Assembly: GCA_002383105.1 (NCBI GenBank)
Contig: DFXC01000169.1
Coordinates: forward strand, 1-13,240
From: Hyphomicrobiaceae bacterium UBA4118
GTDB taxonomy: Bacteria; Pseudomonadota; Alphaproteobacteria; Rhizobiales; Methyloligellaceae
Direction: 5' to 3'
DNA length: 13,240 nucleotides
Numbering within the stretch: the first letter of the stretch is position 1; each line of letters begins with the position of its first letter. The position numbers and the translations under genes were made by a program. The notes under the pieces were generated by a model. That model was not told where the DNA came from. It saw nothing but the letters and a program-made list of their open reading frames with translations, and ran no database searches. Of this stretch, positions 1 to 7,114 are shown in pieces.

Positions 1-177
1 ATCGGCAAGGACGTCGGTGACTCGGAGTACGAGGGCGAAGGCTCGTTCGCCGGAAACCTCTTGACCGTGAATTGGGGAAGCACGACGCCTATCGTCTACG
101 CGCTTGCCGATGATGGCAGCTTGACGGGACTTTGGGACGGCGGGCACGGCGAGGAGACGCTCACGCCCGAGCAGTGA
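1..177 (+). CDS. C-terminal end of a small hypothetical protein
   Basis: An open frame runs from the first base to TGA at 175-177 and gives 58 residues; its start lies outside the window. The visible part is rich in Gly, Asp and Glu, with short hydrophobic stretches (LLTVNWGS, PIVYALAD) and an ending of the form LxGLWDGG..EETLTP. From memory, small secreted or periplasmic proteins of Hyphomicrobiales, usually annotated as hypothetical, end in a similar LxGxW..G..E.LTP pattern. That resemblance is the only clue to function. The gene ends 18 bases before lpdA on the same strand, so the two are probably co-transcribed. A small hypothetical gene just before lpdA at the end of a sucA-sucB cluster is common in this group, but sucAB is not visible here. 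No function is assigned. Confidence 0.6.
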   Translation: MGKDVGDSEYEGEGSFAGNLLTVNWGSTTPIVYALADDGSLTGLWDGGHGEETLTPEQ

Positions 178-195
178 GGGGGATAGACTGCCAAT

Positions 196-1593
196 ATGAC
201 TTACGATCTTGTCGTCATCGGCACCGGCCCTGGCGGCTACGTCGCCGCCATCCGCGCGGCACAACTCGGCATGAAGGTGGCTGTGGTGGAGAAGCGCGCT
301 ACCCATGGCGGCACCTGCCTCAATGTCGGCTGCATCCCGTCAAAAGCGCTGCTGCATGCAAGCGAGCGTTACGCCGAAGCCGCCGACGGCTTCGCCGCCA
401 TGGGCATCAAGGTTAGGCCTGAGCTCGACCTCCCCGCCATGCTCGCCTTCAAGGATGCGGGCGTGAAGGGCAATGTCGACGGCGTCGAGTTCCTCTTGAA
501 GAAGAACAAGATCGACGCGGTGCAGGGAACAGGCCGCATCGCGGCAGCCGGCAAGGTCGAGGTGACCGGTCCCGACGGCAAGAAGGAGACGCTTGAGACC
601 AAGGCCATCGTCATCGCCACGGGGTCTGAGGTGGCTGCCCTCCCCGGCATCGGCATCGACGAGAAGACGGTCATCTCGTCCACCGGCGCGCTATCCTTGG
701 CAAGCGTGCCGAAGCAGCTCGTAGTCATCGGCGGGGGCTATATCGGGCTTGAGCTCGGCTCGGTCTGGTCGCGGCTGGGCTCGCAGGTGACCGTGGTCGA
801 GATGCTCGATCGCCTGGCGCCGGGCCTCGACGGCGAGGTGGCGAAGCAGCTGCAACGCGTCCTGACCAAGCAGGGCCTCGCCTTCAAGCTTGGCACCAAA
901 GTCGTGAGCGTCGAGACCAAGGGCAAGAGCGTGAAGCTGACGCTTGAGCCCGCAGGCGGCGGCAAGTCAGAGACGCTTGACTGCGATGTCGTGCTGGTCG
1001 CCGTGGGGCGCGTGCCCAACACGCAAGGCCTTGGGCTCGCCGAGCTTCAAGTCAAGACCGACAATCGCGGGCGGATCGCGGTCGATGAGAAATTCGCAGC
1101 CAGCATCCCCGGCATCTATGCCATCGGCGATGTGATCAAGGGCCCCATGCTGGCCCACAAGGCCGAAGACGAAGGCGTCGCCGTGGCCGAGATTTTGGCC
1201 GGGCAGGCTGGCCACGTGAACTACGACGTGATCCCGAGCGTGATCTATACCGCGCCCGAGGTGGCGTCGGTGGGCCGCACCGAAGAAGAGCTGAAGGCGG
1301 CCGGCGTGGAGTACAAGGTCGGCAAGTTCCCCTTCACCGCCAACGGCCGCGCCAAGGTGAACCGCACCACCGAAGGCTTCGTCAAGGTGCTCGCGGAAGA
1401 AGGAACCGACCGCGTGCTTGGCGTGCATATCATCGGCGCCGACGCCGGCACCATGATCGCCGAGGCCGCCGTGCTGATGGAGTTCGGCGGCTCAGCCGAG
1501 GATCTGGCGCGCACCTGCCACGCCCACCCGACGCTCAACGAGGCAGTCAAGGAAGCCGCCCTCGCCGTCGACAAGCGCGTCATCCATATGTGA
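196..1593 (+). CDS. lpdA: dihydrolipoamide dehydrogenase (E3 component)
   Basis: Cytosolic FAD enzyme that reoxidises dihydrolipoyl groups of 2-oxo acid dehydrogenase complexes and passes electrons to NAD+. The 465-residue length is normal for the family. Visible motifs in order: FAD-binding GTGPGG at residues 9-14; the redox disulfide in [13 protein letters not shown] (Cys41, Cys46); NAD-binding [10 protein letters not shown] at 179-188; the second FAD motif IYAIGDV at 307-313; and the C-terminal catalytic pair HPTLNE (His444, Glu449). There is no N-terminal lipoyl domain, which in alphaproteobacteria is often found on the E3 of pyruvate dehydrogenase, so this copy more likely serves 2-oxoglutarate dehydrogenase. 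The ATG follows a purine-rich stretch (GAGGGGGA at about 176-183) with a rather long spacer. All key residues are present and the identification is secure. Confidence 0.97.
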   Translation: MTYDLVVIGTGPGGYVAAIRAAQLGMKVAVVEKRATHGGTCLNVGCIPSKALLHASERYAEAADGFAAMGIKVRPELDLPAMLAFKDAGVKGNVDGVEFLLKKNKIDAVQGTGRIAAAGKVEVTGPDGKKETLETKAIVIATGSEVAALPGIGIDEKTVISSTGALSLASVPKQLVVIGGGYIGLELGSVWSRLGSQVTVVEMLDRLAPGLDGEVAKQLQRVLTKQGLAFKLGTKVVSVETKGKSVKLTLEPAGGGKSETLDCDVVLVAVGRVPNTQGLGLAELQVKTDNRGRIAVDEKFAASIPGIYAIGDVIKGPMLAHKAEDEGVAVAEILAGQAGHVNYDVIPSVIYTAPEVASVGRTEEELKAAGVEYKVGKFPFTANGRAKVNRTTEGFVKVLAEEGTDRVLGVHIIGADAGTMIAEAAVLMEFGGSAEDLARTCHAHPTLNEAVKEAALAVDKRVIHM

Positions 1594-1600
1594 GCGCATC

Positions 1601-1628
1601 CTGCCGGGACGGAACGGCGACCGGGCAG
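1601..1628 (+). other. imperfect stem-loop between lpdA and the Rieske gene
   Basis: CTGCCGG (1601-1607) can pair with CCGGGCAG (1621-1628) with one bulged C around a 13-base loop. Only three Ts follow shortly after, so it is a poor intrinsic terminator. It could weaken read-through or protect the lpdA 3' end. Both ideas are inference. Confidence 0.25.
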
Positions 1629-1657
1629 AGGTCGTTTACCGTAGGAGGGCAAAATGC

Positions 1658-1966
1658 ATGGGCGAATTCGTTAAGGCGGCAGACACAAACGAGATCGCAC
1701 CCGGCCAGGCGCGATTGGTCGTCGTCAAGGGCAAAGAGATTGCCCTGTTCAACGTCGACGGCACCTACTTCGCCCTCGCCAATGCCTGTACGCATGAGGA
1801 AGGGCCGTTGGCGGAGGGAGAGGTCGAGGGCCACGAGGTGACCTGTCCGTGGCATGGCGCGAAATTCGACATAAGGACGGGCGAGGTCCTCTGTGACCCG
1901 GCCTATGAAGCCGTGGCGCGCTTCAATGTGCGCGTCACAGGGTCCGACATCGAGGTCGAGATTTAG
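1658..1966 (+). CDS. small Rieske [2Fe-2S] ferredoxin
   Basis: A 102-residue single-domain Rieske protein of the soluble ferredoxin type (BphF/CarAc/NirD-like). The two cluster-binding boxes are intact: CTHEEGPL with Cys44 and His46, and CPWHGAKFD with Cys63 and His66. No signal peptide, twin-arginine motif or membrane helix is seen, so it is a cytosolic electron carrier rather than the bc1 Rieske subunit. A strong Shine-Dalgarno, AGGAGGG (1643-1649), sits 8 bases before the chosen ATG. A second ATG at 1654 is out of frame and stops after six codons. The gene follows lpdA by 64 bases on the same strand. No oxygenase or reductase partner is present in the window, so its electron donor and acceptor are unknown. 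Confidence 0.92.
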   Translation: MGEFVKAADTNEIAPGQARLVVVKGKEIALFNVDGTYFALANACTHEEGPLAEGEVEGHEVTCPWHGAKFDIRTGEVLCDPAYEAVARFNVRVTGSDIEVEI

Positions 1967-2024
1967 CGCCCTGGCTTGGCTCGCGACCCGCTCTGAGAGC
2001 GCTCCTCAGTGCGAGGGCGTTCAT

Positions 2025-3197
2025 CTAGTCCAGTGTCTTGCGGAAGCGGAGCAGCGCCAGCCCCATGGCGACGACCATGAAGATGAGCAGCGCCGCCGCG
2101 TCGACCTGCATATCGGCAAAACCGTTCCCTTTGAGCATGATGCCGCGCACGATGCGGATGAAATGGGTGAGCGGCAACACCTCGCCGATCGCTTGTGCCC
2201 AATGCGGCATGCCGCGGAAAGGGAAGGCGAAGCCGGAGAGCAGGAAGTTGGGCAGGAAGAAGAAGAACGTCATCTGCACCGCTTGCAGCTGGTTCTGGGC
2301 GACGGTGGAGAAGGTATAGCCGACGGCAAGGTTGGAGGCGGCAAACAGCGTCGATAGCGCGACGAGAAGCGTGACGCTGCCGAGGATCGGCACGCCGAAA
2401 ACAAAATGAGCGGCACTGATGATGATGGTCATCTGCACGAAGCCTATCAGCACGAAAGGGGCGATCTTGCCGATCATGATCTCAATCGGCTTGATCGGCA
2501 TGGAGAGCAGACTCTCCATGGTGCCCCGTTCGATCTCGCGCGTTACGGCGAGCGCGGTGAACATCATCATGGTCATTGTCAGCACCACGCCGAGCAGACC
2601 GGGCACGATATTGTATTGAGTGATGCCCTCGGGGTTGTATCGGCGCTGCAACGTAACCTCGAAGGGCGCCGGCGTGCTCTTCACCTCGGCATCCGGTCCG
2701 CGCAACTCCCGCCTGAGCGCAGTGTCGACCACCCCTTGCACGGCCGAGATCGCGGTTCCGGTCGACACGGGGTCGGTGGCGTCGGCAATAACCAGGATGG
2801 CGGGACGGTCGCCCCGCCTGACGTCGCGCTCGAAGCTTGCCGGGATTTCGATGCCGAATTGCACTTTGCCCGAGCGTATCAGCCTGTCCATCTCCTCGGG
2901 ATCGCGCACCTGTTCCTTGAAGTCGAAATAGTCCGTGTTCTCGAGCGCGGCGAGCACAGCGCGGGTCAAGGGGCCCGAATCGCGGGTCAGCACGACCGCG
3001 GGCATGTGCTTGGGATCGGTGTTGATGGCGTAGCCGAACAGGGTGAGTTGCAGGACCGGCACGAAGATCATGGTGGCGAAGGTCATGCGGTCGCGCCGCA
3101 TCTGCACGAATTCCTTGACGACCATCGCCCACGTGCGCCGCAAGAAGCCGGGATCGCGGCGCTCACCCTCGATATCGTTGCAAGTCGTGGCGCTCAT
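2025..3197 (-). CDS. ABC-2 type efflux permease (YhhJ/YbhR-like)
   Basis: Membrane permease of an ABC-2 exporter, 390 residues. A cytosolic N-terminus (WAMVVKEFVQMRRDR, about 23-37) leads into the first membrane helix (about 39-57). A large extracytoplasmic domain follows, then a block of about five hydrophobic helices in the C-terminal half, ending with a short basic tail (RFRKTLD). This is the layout of the YhhJ/YbhR/YbhS family. The open frame extends 63 codons further upstream, but the start at 3197 is preferred: it overlaps the ATPase stop as ATGA (3194-3197), has AAGGA nine bases upstream, and gives the usual family length. It is the last gene of the tetR-hlyD-ATPase operon. Only one permease is present, so the transporter is probably a homodimer. 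The substrate is unknown. Confidence 0.9.
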   Translation of the reverse strand: MSATTCNDIEGERRDPGFLRRTWAMVVKEFVQMRRDRMTFATMIFVPVLQLTLFGYAINTDPKHMPAVVLTRDSGPLTRAVLAALENTDYFDFKEQVRDPEEMDRLIRSGKVQFGIEIPASFERDVRRGDRPAILVIADATDPVSTGTAISAVQGVVDTALRRELRGPDAEVKSTPAPFEVTLQRRYNPEGITQYNIVPGLLGVVLTMTMMMFTALAVTREIERGTMESLLSMPIKPIEIMIGKIAPFVLIGFVQMTIIISAAHFVFGVPILGSVTLLVALSTLFAASNLAVGYTFSTVAQNQLQAVQMTFFFFLPNFLLSGFAFPFRGMPHWAQAIGEVLPLTHFIRIVRGIMLKGNGFADMQVDAAALLIFMVVAMGLALLRFRKTLD

Positions 3198-4120
3198 GCG
3201 AAATTTTCCTTGGGCTTGTCCATCAGCAGAATGAACACGTCCTCCAGGGAAGGCTCCCCGCGCGTCCAGCGATGAGCGCCGTCGGCCTTCTTGGCGGCGG
3301 TAATGGCCGCATCGAGCGCCCGCTTGTTTCGCCCTGAGACGTGAAGCTCGGTGCCGAACGGGGCGACCATGTCGATGCCGTCGCAAGTCTCCAGCTTGGC
3401 GGCGAGGCGATGCAGATCGGCGCCCGACACGATCCAGGTGCTGAGCTTCGATTGGTCGACCACCTCCCTTGCCGTACCCTTGGCGAGCAGCTCGCCGAAG
3501 GCGATGTAAGCGATCTCGTGACAGCGCTCGGCCTCGTCCATGTAGTGGGTGGAGACGAGCACGGTGATGCCCTCGGCGGCGAGATTGTGGATCTCGTCCC
3601 AGAACTCGCGCCGCGCCTTGGGGTCGACGCCGGCCGTAGGCTCGTCGAGCAGCAAGAGCTTCGGCTGCGGCAGGATGCAGGCGCCGAGCGCAAGCCGCTG
3701 CTTCCAGCCGCCTGACAGCTCGCCGGCAAGCTGGTCGGCGCGGGTGGAGAGCCCGAGCCGCCCGATCGCCTCTCTTGCCGCCTGGCGCGGGTCCGGCACG
3801 CCATAGACGCGGGCGACGAATTCGAGATTTTCCCGGATGGACAGGTCGGTATAGAGACTGAAGCGCTGCGTCATGTAGCCGACATTGCGCTTGATCTCGT
3901 CGGACTCCGTCAGGATGTCGTAGCCGAGGCAGGTGCCGCGGCCTGAGTCAGGCGTTAGCAGCCCGCACAGCATGCGGAGCGTCGTGGTCTTGCCGCTGCC
4001 GTTCGGCCCAAGAAAGCCGTAGATCTCGCCTTTGGGCACTTGCAGGCTCAAGTCGTGCACCACGGTCCGTGTCCCGAAGCTCTTGGTCAGACCCGTGACG
4101 TCGATGGCGATCTCTTTCAT
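3194..4120 (-). CDS. ABC exporter ATP-binding protein
   Basis: Cytosolic ATPase that powers the adjacent ABC-2 permease, 308 residues. Visible motifs: Walker A GPNGSGKTT at 38-46; Q-loop Gln85; signature LSGGWKQRL from 135; Walker B LLLLDE at 155-160 followed by PTAGVDP; and H-loop STH with His192. The C-terminal 90 or so residues are a less conserved extension typical of DrrA/CcmA-like exporter ATPases. This is a single ABC domain, unlike E. coli YbhF or RbbA, which carry two. The start overlaps the stop of the membrane fusion gene as ATGA (4117-4120), and its own stop overlaps the permease start, so translation is probably coupled. Drug, lipid or ion export is possible; the sequence does not decide. 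Confidence 0.94.
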   Translation of the reverse strand: MKEIAIDVTGLTKSFGTRTVVHDLSLQVPKGEIYGFLGPNGSGKTTTLRMLCGLLTPDSGRGTCLGYDILTESDEIKRNVGYMTQRFSLYTDLSIRENLEFVARVYGVPDPRQAAREAIGRLGLSTRADQLAGELSGGWKQRLALGACILPQPKLLLLDEPTAGVDPKARREFWDEIHNLAAEGITVLVSTHYMDEAERCHEIAYIAFGELLAKGTAREVVDQSKLSTWIVSGADLHRLAAKLETCDGIDMVAPFGTELHVSGRNKRALDAAITAAKKADGAHRWTRGEPSLEDVFILLMDKPKENFA

Positions 4121-5109
4121 CGCCGCACCATCTGCTGATGCGGCCCGAGATTCACCGTGATCGGCTGGCCTGCGGTGAGCTCCGTGGCCGCCCCGTCAGG
4201 CCGCGCCTCGACGAGGAACACGAGCTTTTCCCGCTGCTCGCGGGAGAAGATCACTGGCGGCGTGAATTCCGCGTCCCGCGCGATGAAGCTGATCTTGGCG
4301 TGGAGGTCCGGCGGGCACCCGTCGCAGGAAAGACTGATGCTCTGATCGACCTGGAGCGAGGCGCGCACCGGCTCGGCGACGAAGAAGCGGACCTTGAGAT
4401 TACGCGGCGGCAACAGGGCCACCACCGCCTGGCCTTCCTTCACCACCTCGCCCGGCCGGAAATAGACTTCCTCGACGGTTCCGTTCGCGGGCGCCACCAC
4501 CGAGCGCTTGCCGAGATTCTTTTCCGCCTCGATGAGCGCATGGCGCGCGGCCTCGGCATTGGCGGCAGCCGCGTCGATCATGTCGGAGCGGCCGGGAAGC
4601 TTGGCCGCGGTGATGCGCTTCTCGGCCTCGCCGACCGCGGCTTGGTCGCGATCGTGCTGGGCGACCGCATCGTCGAGCTGGGCTTTGGTGATCCACCCCT
4701 TGTCGAACAGCGCCCGGGCGCGGTCGAGATTGTTGTTGGCTTGCTGCAGCATAGCTTGCGCCTGGGCAAGCGAGGCCTCCAGCACCTCGATCTCGCCCGG
4801 CCTTTGCACTTCCGCCTTCACGTCGGCGAGCCTCGCCTCGGCTTCCTGCACGCGCGATTTCGCAGCTGCCACAGAGGCGTCCTGCTCCTCGCTTTCCAGC
4901 ACGAAGACGGGGTCGCCCTGCTTCACATGATCGCCTTCCTCGACGCTGAGCGTGGCGACCCGGCCGCCCTGCTCGGAGCCGACCAGCACGAGATCGGCTT
5001 CCATGTAGCCGGGGAATTCCGCGTCCTGGTTGGCCGGGTAGGTCATCAGCGCAATCGCGACCGCGATCGCAGCGACACCGACGACGAGGAGCGTGGCGAG
5101 ACGCTTCAT
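4117..5109 (-). CDS. HlyD-family membrane fusion protein (YbhG/YhiI-like)
   Basis: Periplasmic adaptor that links an inner-membrane ABC exporter to an outer-membrane channel, 330 residues. It has one N-terminal membrane anchor (about 5-22), then the first half of a biotinyl-lipoyl-like domain (about 40-76, with EEGDHVKQGDPVFVLES). A long Ala/Glu/Gln-rich coiled coil follows (about 78-200). The second lipoyl half contains APANGTVEEVYFRPGEVVKEGQ (from about 204), and a beta-barrel region runs to the C-terminus. A CDGCP cysteine pair in the barrel is unusual. Start ATG at 5109 overlaps the tetR stop (ATGA 5106-5109), with GGGAG seven bases upstream. No outer-membrane TolC-like gene lies in the window, so a channel encoded elsewhere is presumably shared. 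Confidence 0.93.
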   Translation of the reverse strand: MKRLATLLVVGVAAIAVAIALMTYPANQDAEFPGYMEADLVLVGSEQGGRVATLSVEEGDHVKQGDPVFVLESEEQDASVAAAKSRVQEAEARLADVKAEVQRPGEIEVLEASLAQAQAMLQQANNNLDRARALFDKGWITKAQLDDAVAQHDRDQAAVGEAEKRITAAKLPGRSDMIDAAAANAEAARHALIEAEKNLGKRSVVAPANGTVEEVYFRPGEVVKEGQAVVALLPPRNLKVRFFVAEPVRASLQVDQSISLSCDGCPPDLHAKISFIARDAEFTPPVIFSREQREKLVFLVEARPDGAATELTAGQPITVNLGPHQQMVRR

Positions 5110-5801
5110 CGCGAGTCTCCCGTGCCGCTCTCGTTAGGCGAGTCGCCATGCGGCGCTCTGATCGCGTCGAGGATCAATCCGATATGGGTCTCGAGCAGCT
5201 TGTCGGTGTCGAGGTGGTGGTGCCGCTCGAAAAGCGCGCGCCAAAGGACCGCCGTCAGCACCGGTGCGATGAGAAGCTGCGGGAACTCGCGCAAGTGCGT
5301 TGGCCGAAACTCACCCTGTGCGACGCCGCGGTCGATCAGGCCTCTCAACGCCTCGATCCCATGCGAGATCACATGCTCGAAATAGAAGGCAGTCAGTTCG
5401 GGATGCTTGGGGCCTTCGGCGATCAGGAGCCGCGCGATGGCTGCGCGGCGCGAGAGGACAAGCTCCTGGATGAAGGCGAGGAATGGGCCTTTGAGGAAAT
5501 CCTCCGACGACATGTCGGTGGTCTCCATCTGCCTGCGGATGGCATCGAAGTGAGGCGTGATGACGCTCCGCACCACCGCCTTGAACAGCTCTTCCTTGGT
5601 CTTGAAGTAGAGATAGGGCAGGCCCTTGCTGACGCGGGCGCGCGCGGCGACGTCCTCGAGCCGTGTCGCCGTGTAGCCCTTAGCGGCGAATTCCTCGAAG
5701 GCCGCGGCGACGATCTCCTGCGGACGCGTGTCTCTCCGCTCGCGCCGCTTCACTATTCCCCGCGCTGCCAGTCTGCGTTGGGCGGTTTTCGTCTCAGCCA
5801 T
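5106..5801 (-). CDS. TetR/AcrR-family repressor of the exporter operon
   Basis: A 231-residue regulator. The N-terminal TetR DNA-binding domain spans about residues 28-74, with the helix-turn-helix in RLEDVAARARVSKGLPYLYF and then KTKEELFKAV. It is preceded by a basic tail (KRRERRDTR). The C-terminal ligand-binding half is helical, and its RLLIAEGPKHPELTAFY stretch recalls regulators of the CecR type. The arrangement tetR-hlyD-ABC-permease resembles the E. coli cecR-ybhGFSR operon. It is the first gene of the operon and has AGAGG nine bases before its ATG. A perfect palindrome in its promoter (5863-5876) is the likely binding site, so the whole operon, this gene included, should be autorepressed and released by a ligand, probably a pump substrate. 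Confidence 0.93.
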   Translation of the reverse strand: MAETKTAQRRLAARGIVKRRERRDTRPQEIVAAAFEEFAAKGYTATRLEDVAARARVSKGLPYLYFKTKEELFKAVVRSVITPHFDAIRRQMETTDMSSEDFLKGPFLAFIQELVLSRRAAIARLLIAEGPKHPELTAFYFEHVISHGIEALRGLIDRGVAQGEFRPTHLREFPQLLIAPVLTAVLWRALFERHHHLDTDKLLETHIGLILDAIRAPHGDSPNESGTGDSR

Positions 5802-5853
5802 GGCGTTTTGCCTCTGAAGGGCGAGCCCAGGCCCACCCGTGCTAATGCACGAC

Positions 5854-5883
5854 TATATAATGACTGACCGGTCAGTACCACAA
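5854..5883 (-). promoter_or_regulatory. predicted promoter of the tetR-exporter operon
   Basis: Read on -, TTGTGG (5878-5883) could be the -35 and TATATA (5854-5859) the -10, with an 18-base spacer. The 14-bp operator lies wholly inside the spacer. TATAGT (5852-5857) is an alternative -10 with a longer spacer. The start of tetR is 52 bases downstream. The -35 matches consensus only in TTG, so the exact elements are uncertain. Confidence 0.5.
5863..5876. promoter_or_regulatory. TetR-type operator, perfect palindrome ACTGACCGGTCAGT
   Basis: Fourteen bases with exact twofold symmetry and no spacer, centred between 5869 and 5870. Size and symmetry fit a TetR-family homodimer, and the inner GACCGGTC resembles operators known for this family. 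Its place between the likely -35 and -10 fits repression by blocking RNA polymerase. It is the only strong palindrome in the 195-base gap between tetR and xerC. Confidence 0.75.
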
Positions 5884-5931
5884 TGGGCAGCAATAGAAAA
5901 ATCCCGGAAACTCAAGGTTTGGCTAATAATG

Positions 5932-5944
5932 CGGCGGAGCGCCG
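5932..5944 (-). terminator. weak hairpin downstream of xerC
   Basis: CGGCG (5932-5936) pairs with CGCCG (5940-5944) around a GAG loop. On - it is followed by CATTATTAG rather than a run of T, so it is at best a weak terminator for xerC, whose stop lies about 50 bases upstream. Without it xerC transcripts could run into the exporter operon. Confidence 0.2.
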
Positions 5945-5996
5945 GCCAGGGCTTTGACCTCATCAAGAGAAGATGGGGGCTAAGCGTCGCAGCAGG

Positions 5997-6962
5997 TCAG
6001 GCGCGGGGGTGGGCGCTGTCGTAGGTCTTGAGCAGATGCGCCCGGTCGACCTCGGTATAGCCTTGCGTGGTGGAGAGGCTCGCGTGTCCGAGCAGCTCCT
6101 GGATGGCGCGCAAGTCGGCGCCGGCGCCGAGGAGATGCGTGGCGAAGGAATGGCGGAGCGCGTGCGGCGTCGCTGTGTCGGGCAAGCCGAGCGCGGCGCG
6201 CGCGCCCGCGATCCTGAGCTGGATGATGCGGGGGCTAAGCTGCTTCCCCCGCGCGCCGATGAACAAGGGACCGTCCGATGAAAGCCTGACCGGGCAGAGC
6301 GCGAGATAACGCTCGACGGCCTCCCGCGCGATCGGCAGCACCGGCACGACCCGCGTCTTGCCGCCCTTTCCGTGCACACGCAACATGTCGCGCCCTTTGA
6401 TCGGCGCATCCTTGCGCTGGAGCGTCAGCGCCTCCGAGATGCGCAAGCCCGAGCCATAGAGGAGCGCCAGCACGGCGGTGTCGCGCGCCGCGATCCATTC
6501 CGGCGCGTCTGGCGAAGCGATGTCGACGCCGTCGACAAGCGCGGTCGCCTTCGGCGCGGTCAGAGGCTTCGGCACCGAATGGGGCAGCTTCGGCAGAGAC
6601 ACCGCGCGGATGGCGTCGTTCTTGCCGATGCCGCGCCGCTCGAGGAACTTGTAGAACATGCGTAACGCGCTGAGCGTGCGCGCAAGGCTCCTACTGCCGA
6701 CGCCTTCGCCGCGCCGCGCCGCGAGGAAGGCGCGCACGTCGCGGGAGGAGAGCGAGAGGAGCTGCTTCATGTCCGGCAGGCGGTTGAGGTGTATGGCGAG
6801 GAAGGCGAGGAACTGGCTGATGTCGCGGCCATAGGCTTCCGCGGTGTTGGCGGCGAGCTGGCGCTCGGTCGCAAGATAAGCGAGCCAATCCTCGACCGCC
6901 TCGCGGACGTAAGGCGTCCCCATATATGCAGGTGTTTCGGCCTTTTCTGCCAAGCCTGCCAT
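5997..6962 (-). CDS. xerC: tyrosine recombinase XerC
   Basis: Site-specific recombinase that with XerD resolves chromosome dimers at dif. Numbering here is from a TTG two codons upstream (6968), a second possible start that gives 323 residues; the ATG at 6962 gives 321. The N-terminal SAM-like core-binding domain spans about 20-110. The catalytic domain has Arg176 (GSGLRISEAL), Lys201 (HGKGGKTR), His269 and Arg272 (HALRHSFATHLL), His295 (LLGHASLSTT) and the Tyr304 nucleophile (QGYTEVD), so the full set is intact. Neither start has a well-spaced Shine-Dalgarno: GGGG directly abuts the ATG. The ATG was chosen as the commoner codon. It is divergent from priA; it lies in a core-gene setting with no integron or prophage genes nearby, which argues for XerC rather than a mobile-element integrase. 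XerD cannot be fully excluded. Confidence 0.9.
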   Translation of the reverse strand: MAGLAEKAETPAYMGTPYVREAVEDWLAYLATERQLAANTAEAYGRDISQFLAFLAIHLNRLPDMKQLLSLSSRDVRAFLAARRGEGVGSRSLARTLSALRMFYKFLERRGIGKNDAIRAVSLPKLPHSVPKPLTAPKATALVDGVDIASPDAPEWIAARDTAVLALLYGSGLRISEALTLQRKDAPIKGRDMLRVHGKGGKTRVVPVLPIAREAVERYLALCPVRLSSDGPLFIGARGKQLSPRIIQLRIAGARAALGLPDTATPHALRHSFATHLLGAGADLRAIQELLGHASLSTTQGYTEVDRAHLLKTYDSAHPRA

Positions 6963-7021
6963 CCCCAATTCGCTTGAGTGAACGACGCGCGCCTCTGACG
7001 TTACTATGGTTCCGTGAGTCG

Positions 7022-7037
7022 TTAACTCCCTCTTAAC
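7022..7037. promoter_or_regulatory. CtrA-type binding site, TTAA-N7-TTAAC, between xerC and priA
   Basis: TTAA at 7022-7025, seven bases, then TTAAC at 7033-7037 match the full alphaproteobacterial CtrA consensus. Because the left half is GTTAAC, itself a palindrome, the reverse strand also reads TTAA-N7-TTAAC. The site lies 59 bases upstream of the xerC ATG and 77 bases upstream of the priA GTG. No convincing -10 is placed at the standard distance on either strand, so whether it would activate or repress is not clear. Confidence 0.6.
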
Positions 7038-7114
7038 TGAACGAGCGACCCCTGACGCGACTTAAGACCGATCCCAAGAAGACCGACGCCAGGACCGCGC
7101 CGGAGACGGCGCCC

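Noticed and set aside
1967..2019. Possible bidirectional terminator between the Rieske gene and the permease (CGCCCT / AGGGCG)
   Set aside because: The six-base arms are 41 bases apart, and there is no T-run on either side; the inner GAGCGCTC palindrome is too short to be convincing.
2025..3386. Longer 453-residue form of the ABC permease
   Set aside because: The extra 63 residues are translated out of frame from the end of the ATPase gene and look like shadow sequence; the ATGA start at 3197 fits better.
4138..5385. 415-codon open frame on + opposite the HlyD gene
   Set aside because: It is rich in Arg, His and Gly with no known motif, and overlies a clear HlyD protein in the other strand. 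Long antisense frames are expected at this GC content.
5856..5861. Perfect TATAAT on the + strand
   Set aside because: No acceptable -35 lies 16-18 bases upstream and no gene is read rightwards from it; it is by-product of the AT-rich operon promoter.
5997..6962. The tyrosine recombinase as a mobile-element integrase
   Set aside because: No att-like repeats, tRNA, excisionase or cargo genes are nearby, and it has XerC length and motifs in a core-gene setting.
7037..7114. Upstream extension of priA
   Set aside because: The frame is open from 7037 but has no ATG, GTG or TTG before 7115, and GTG 7115 gives the normal PriA N-terminus.
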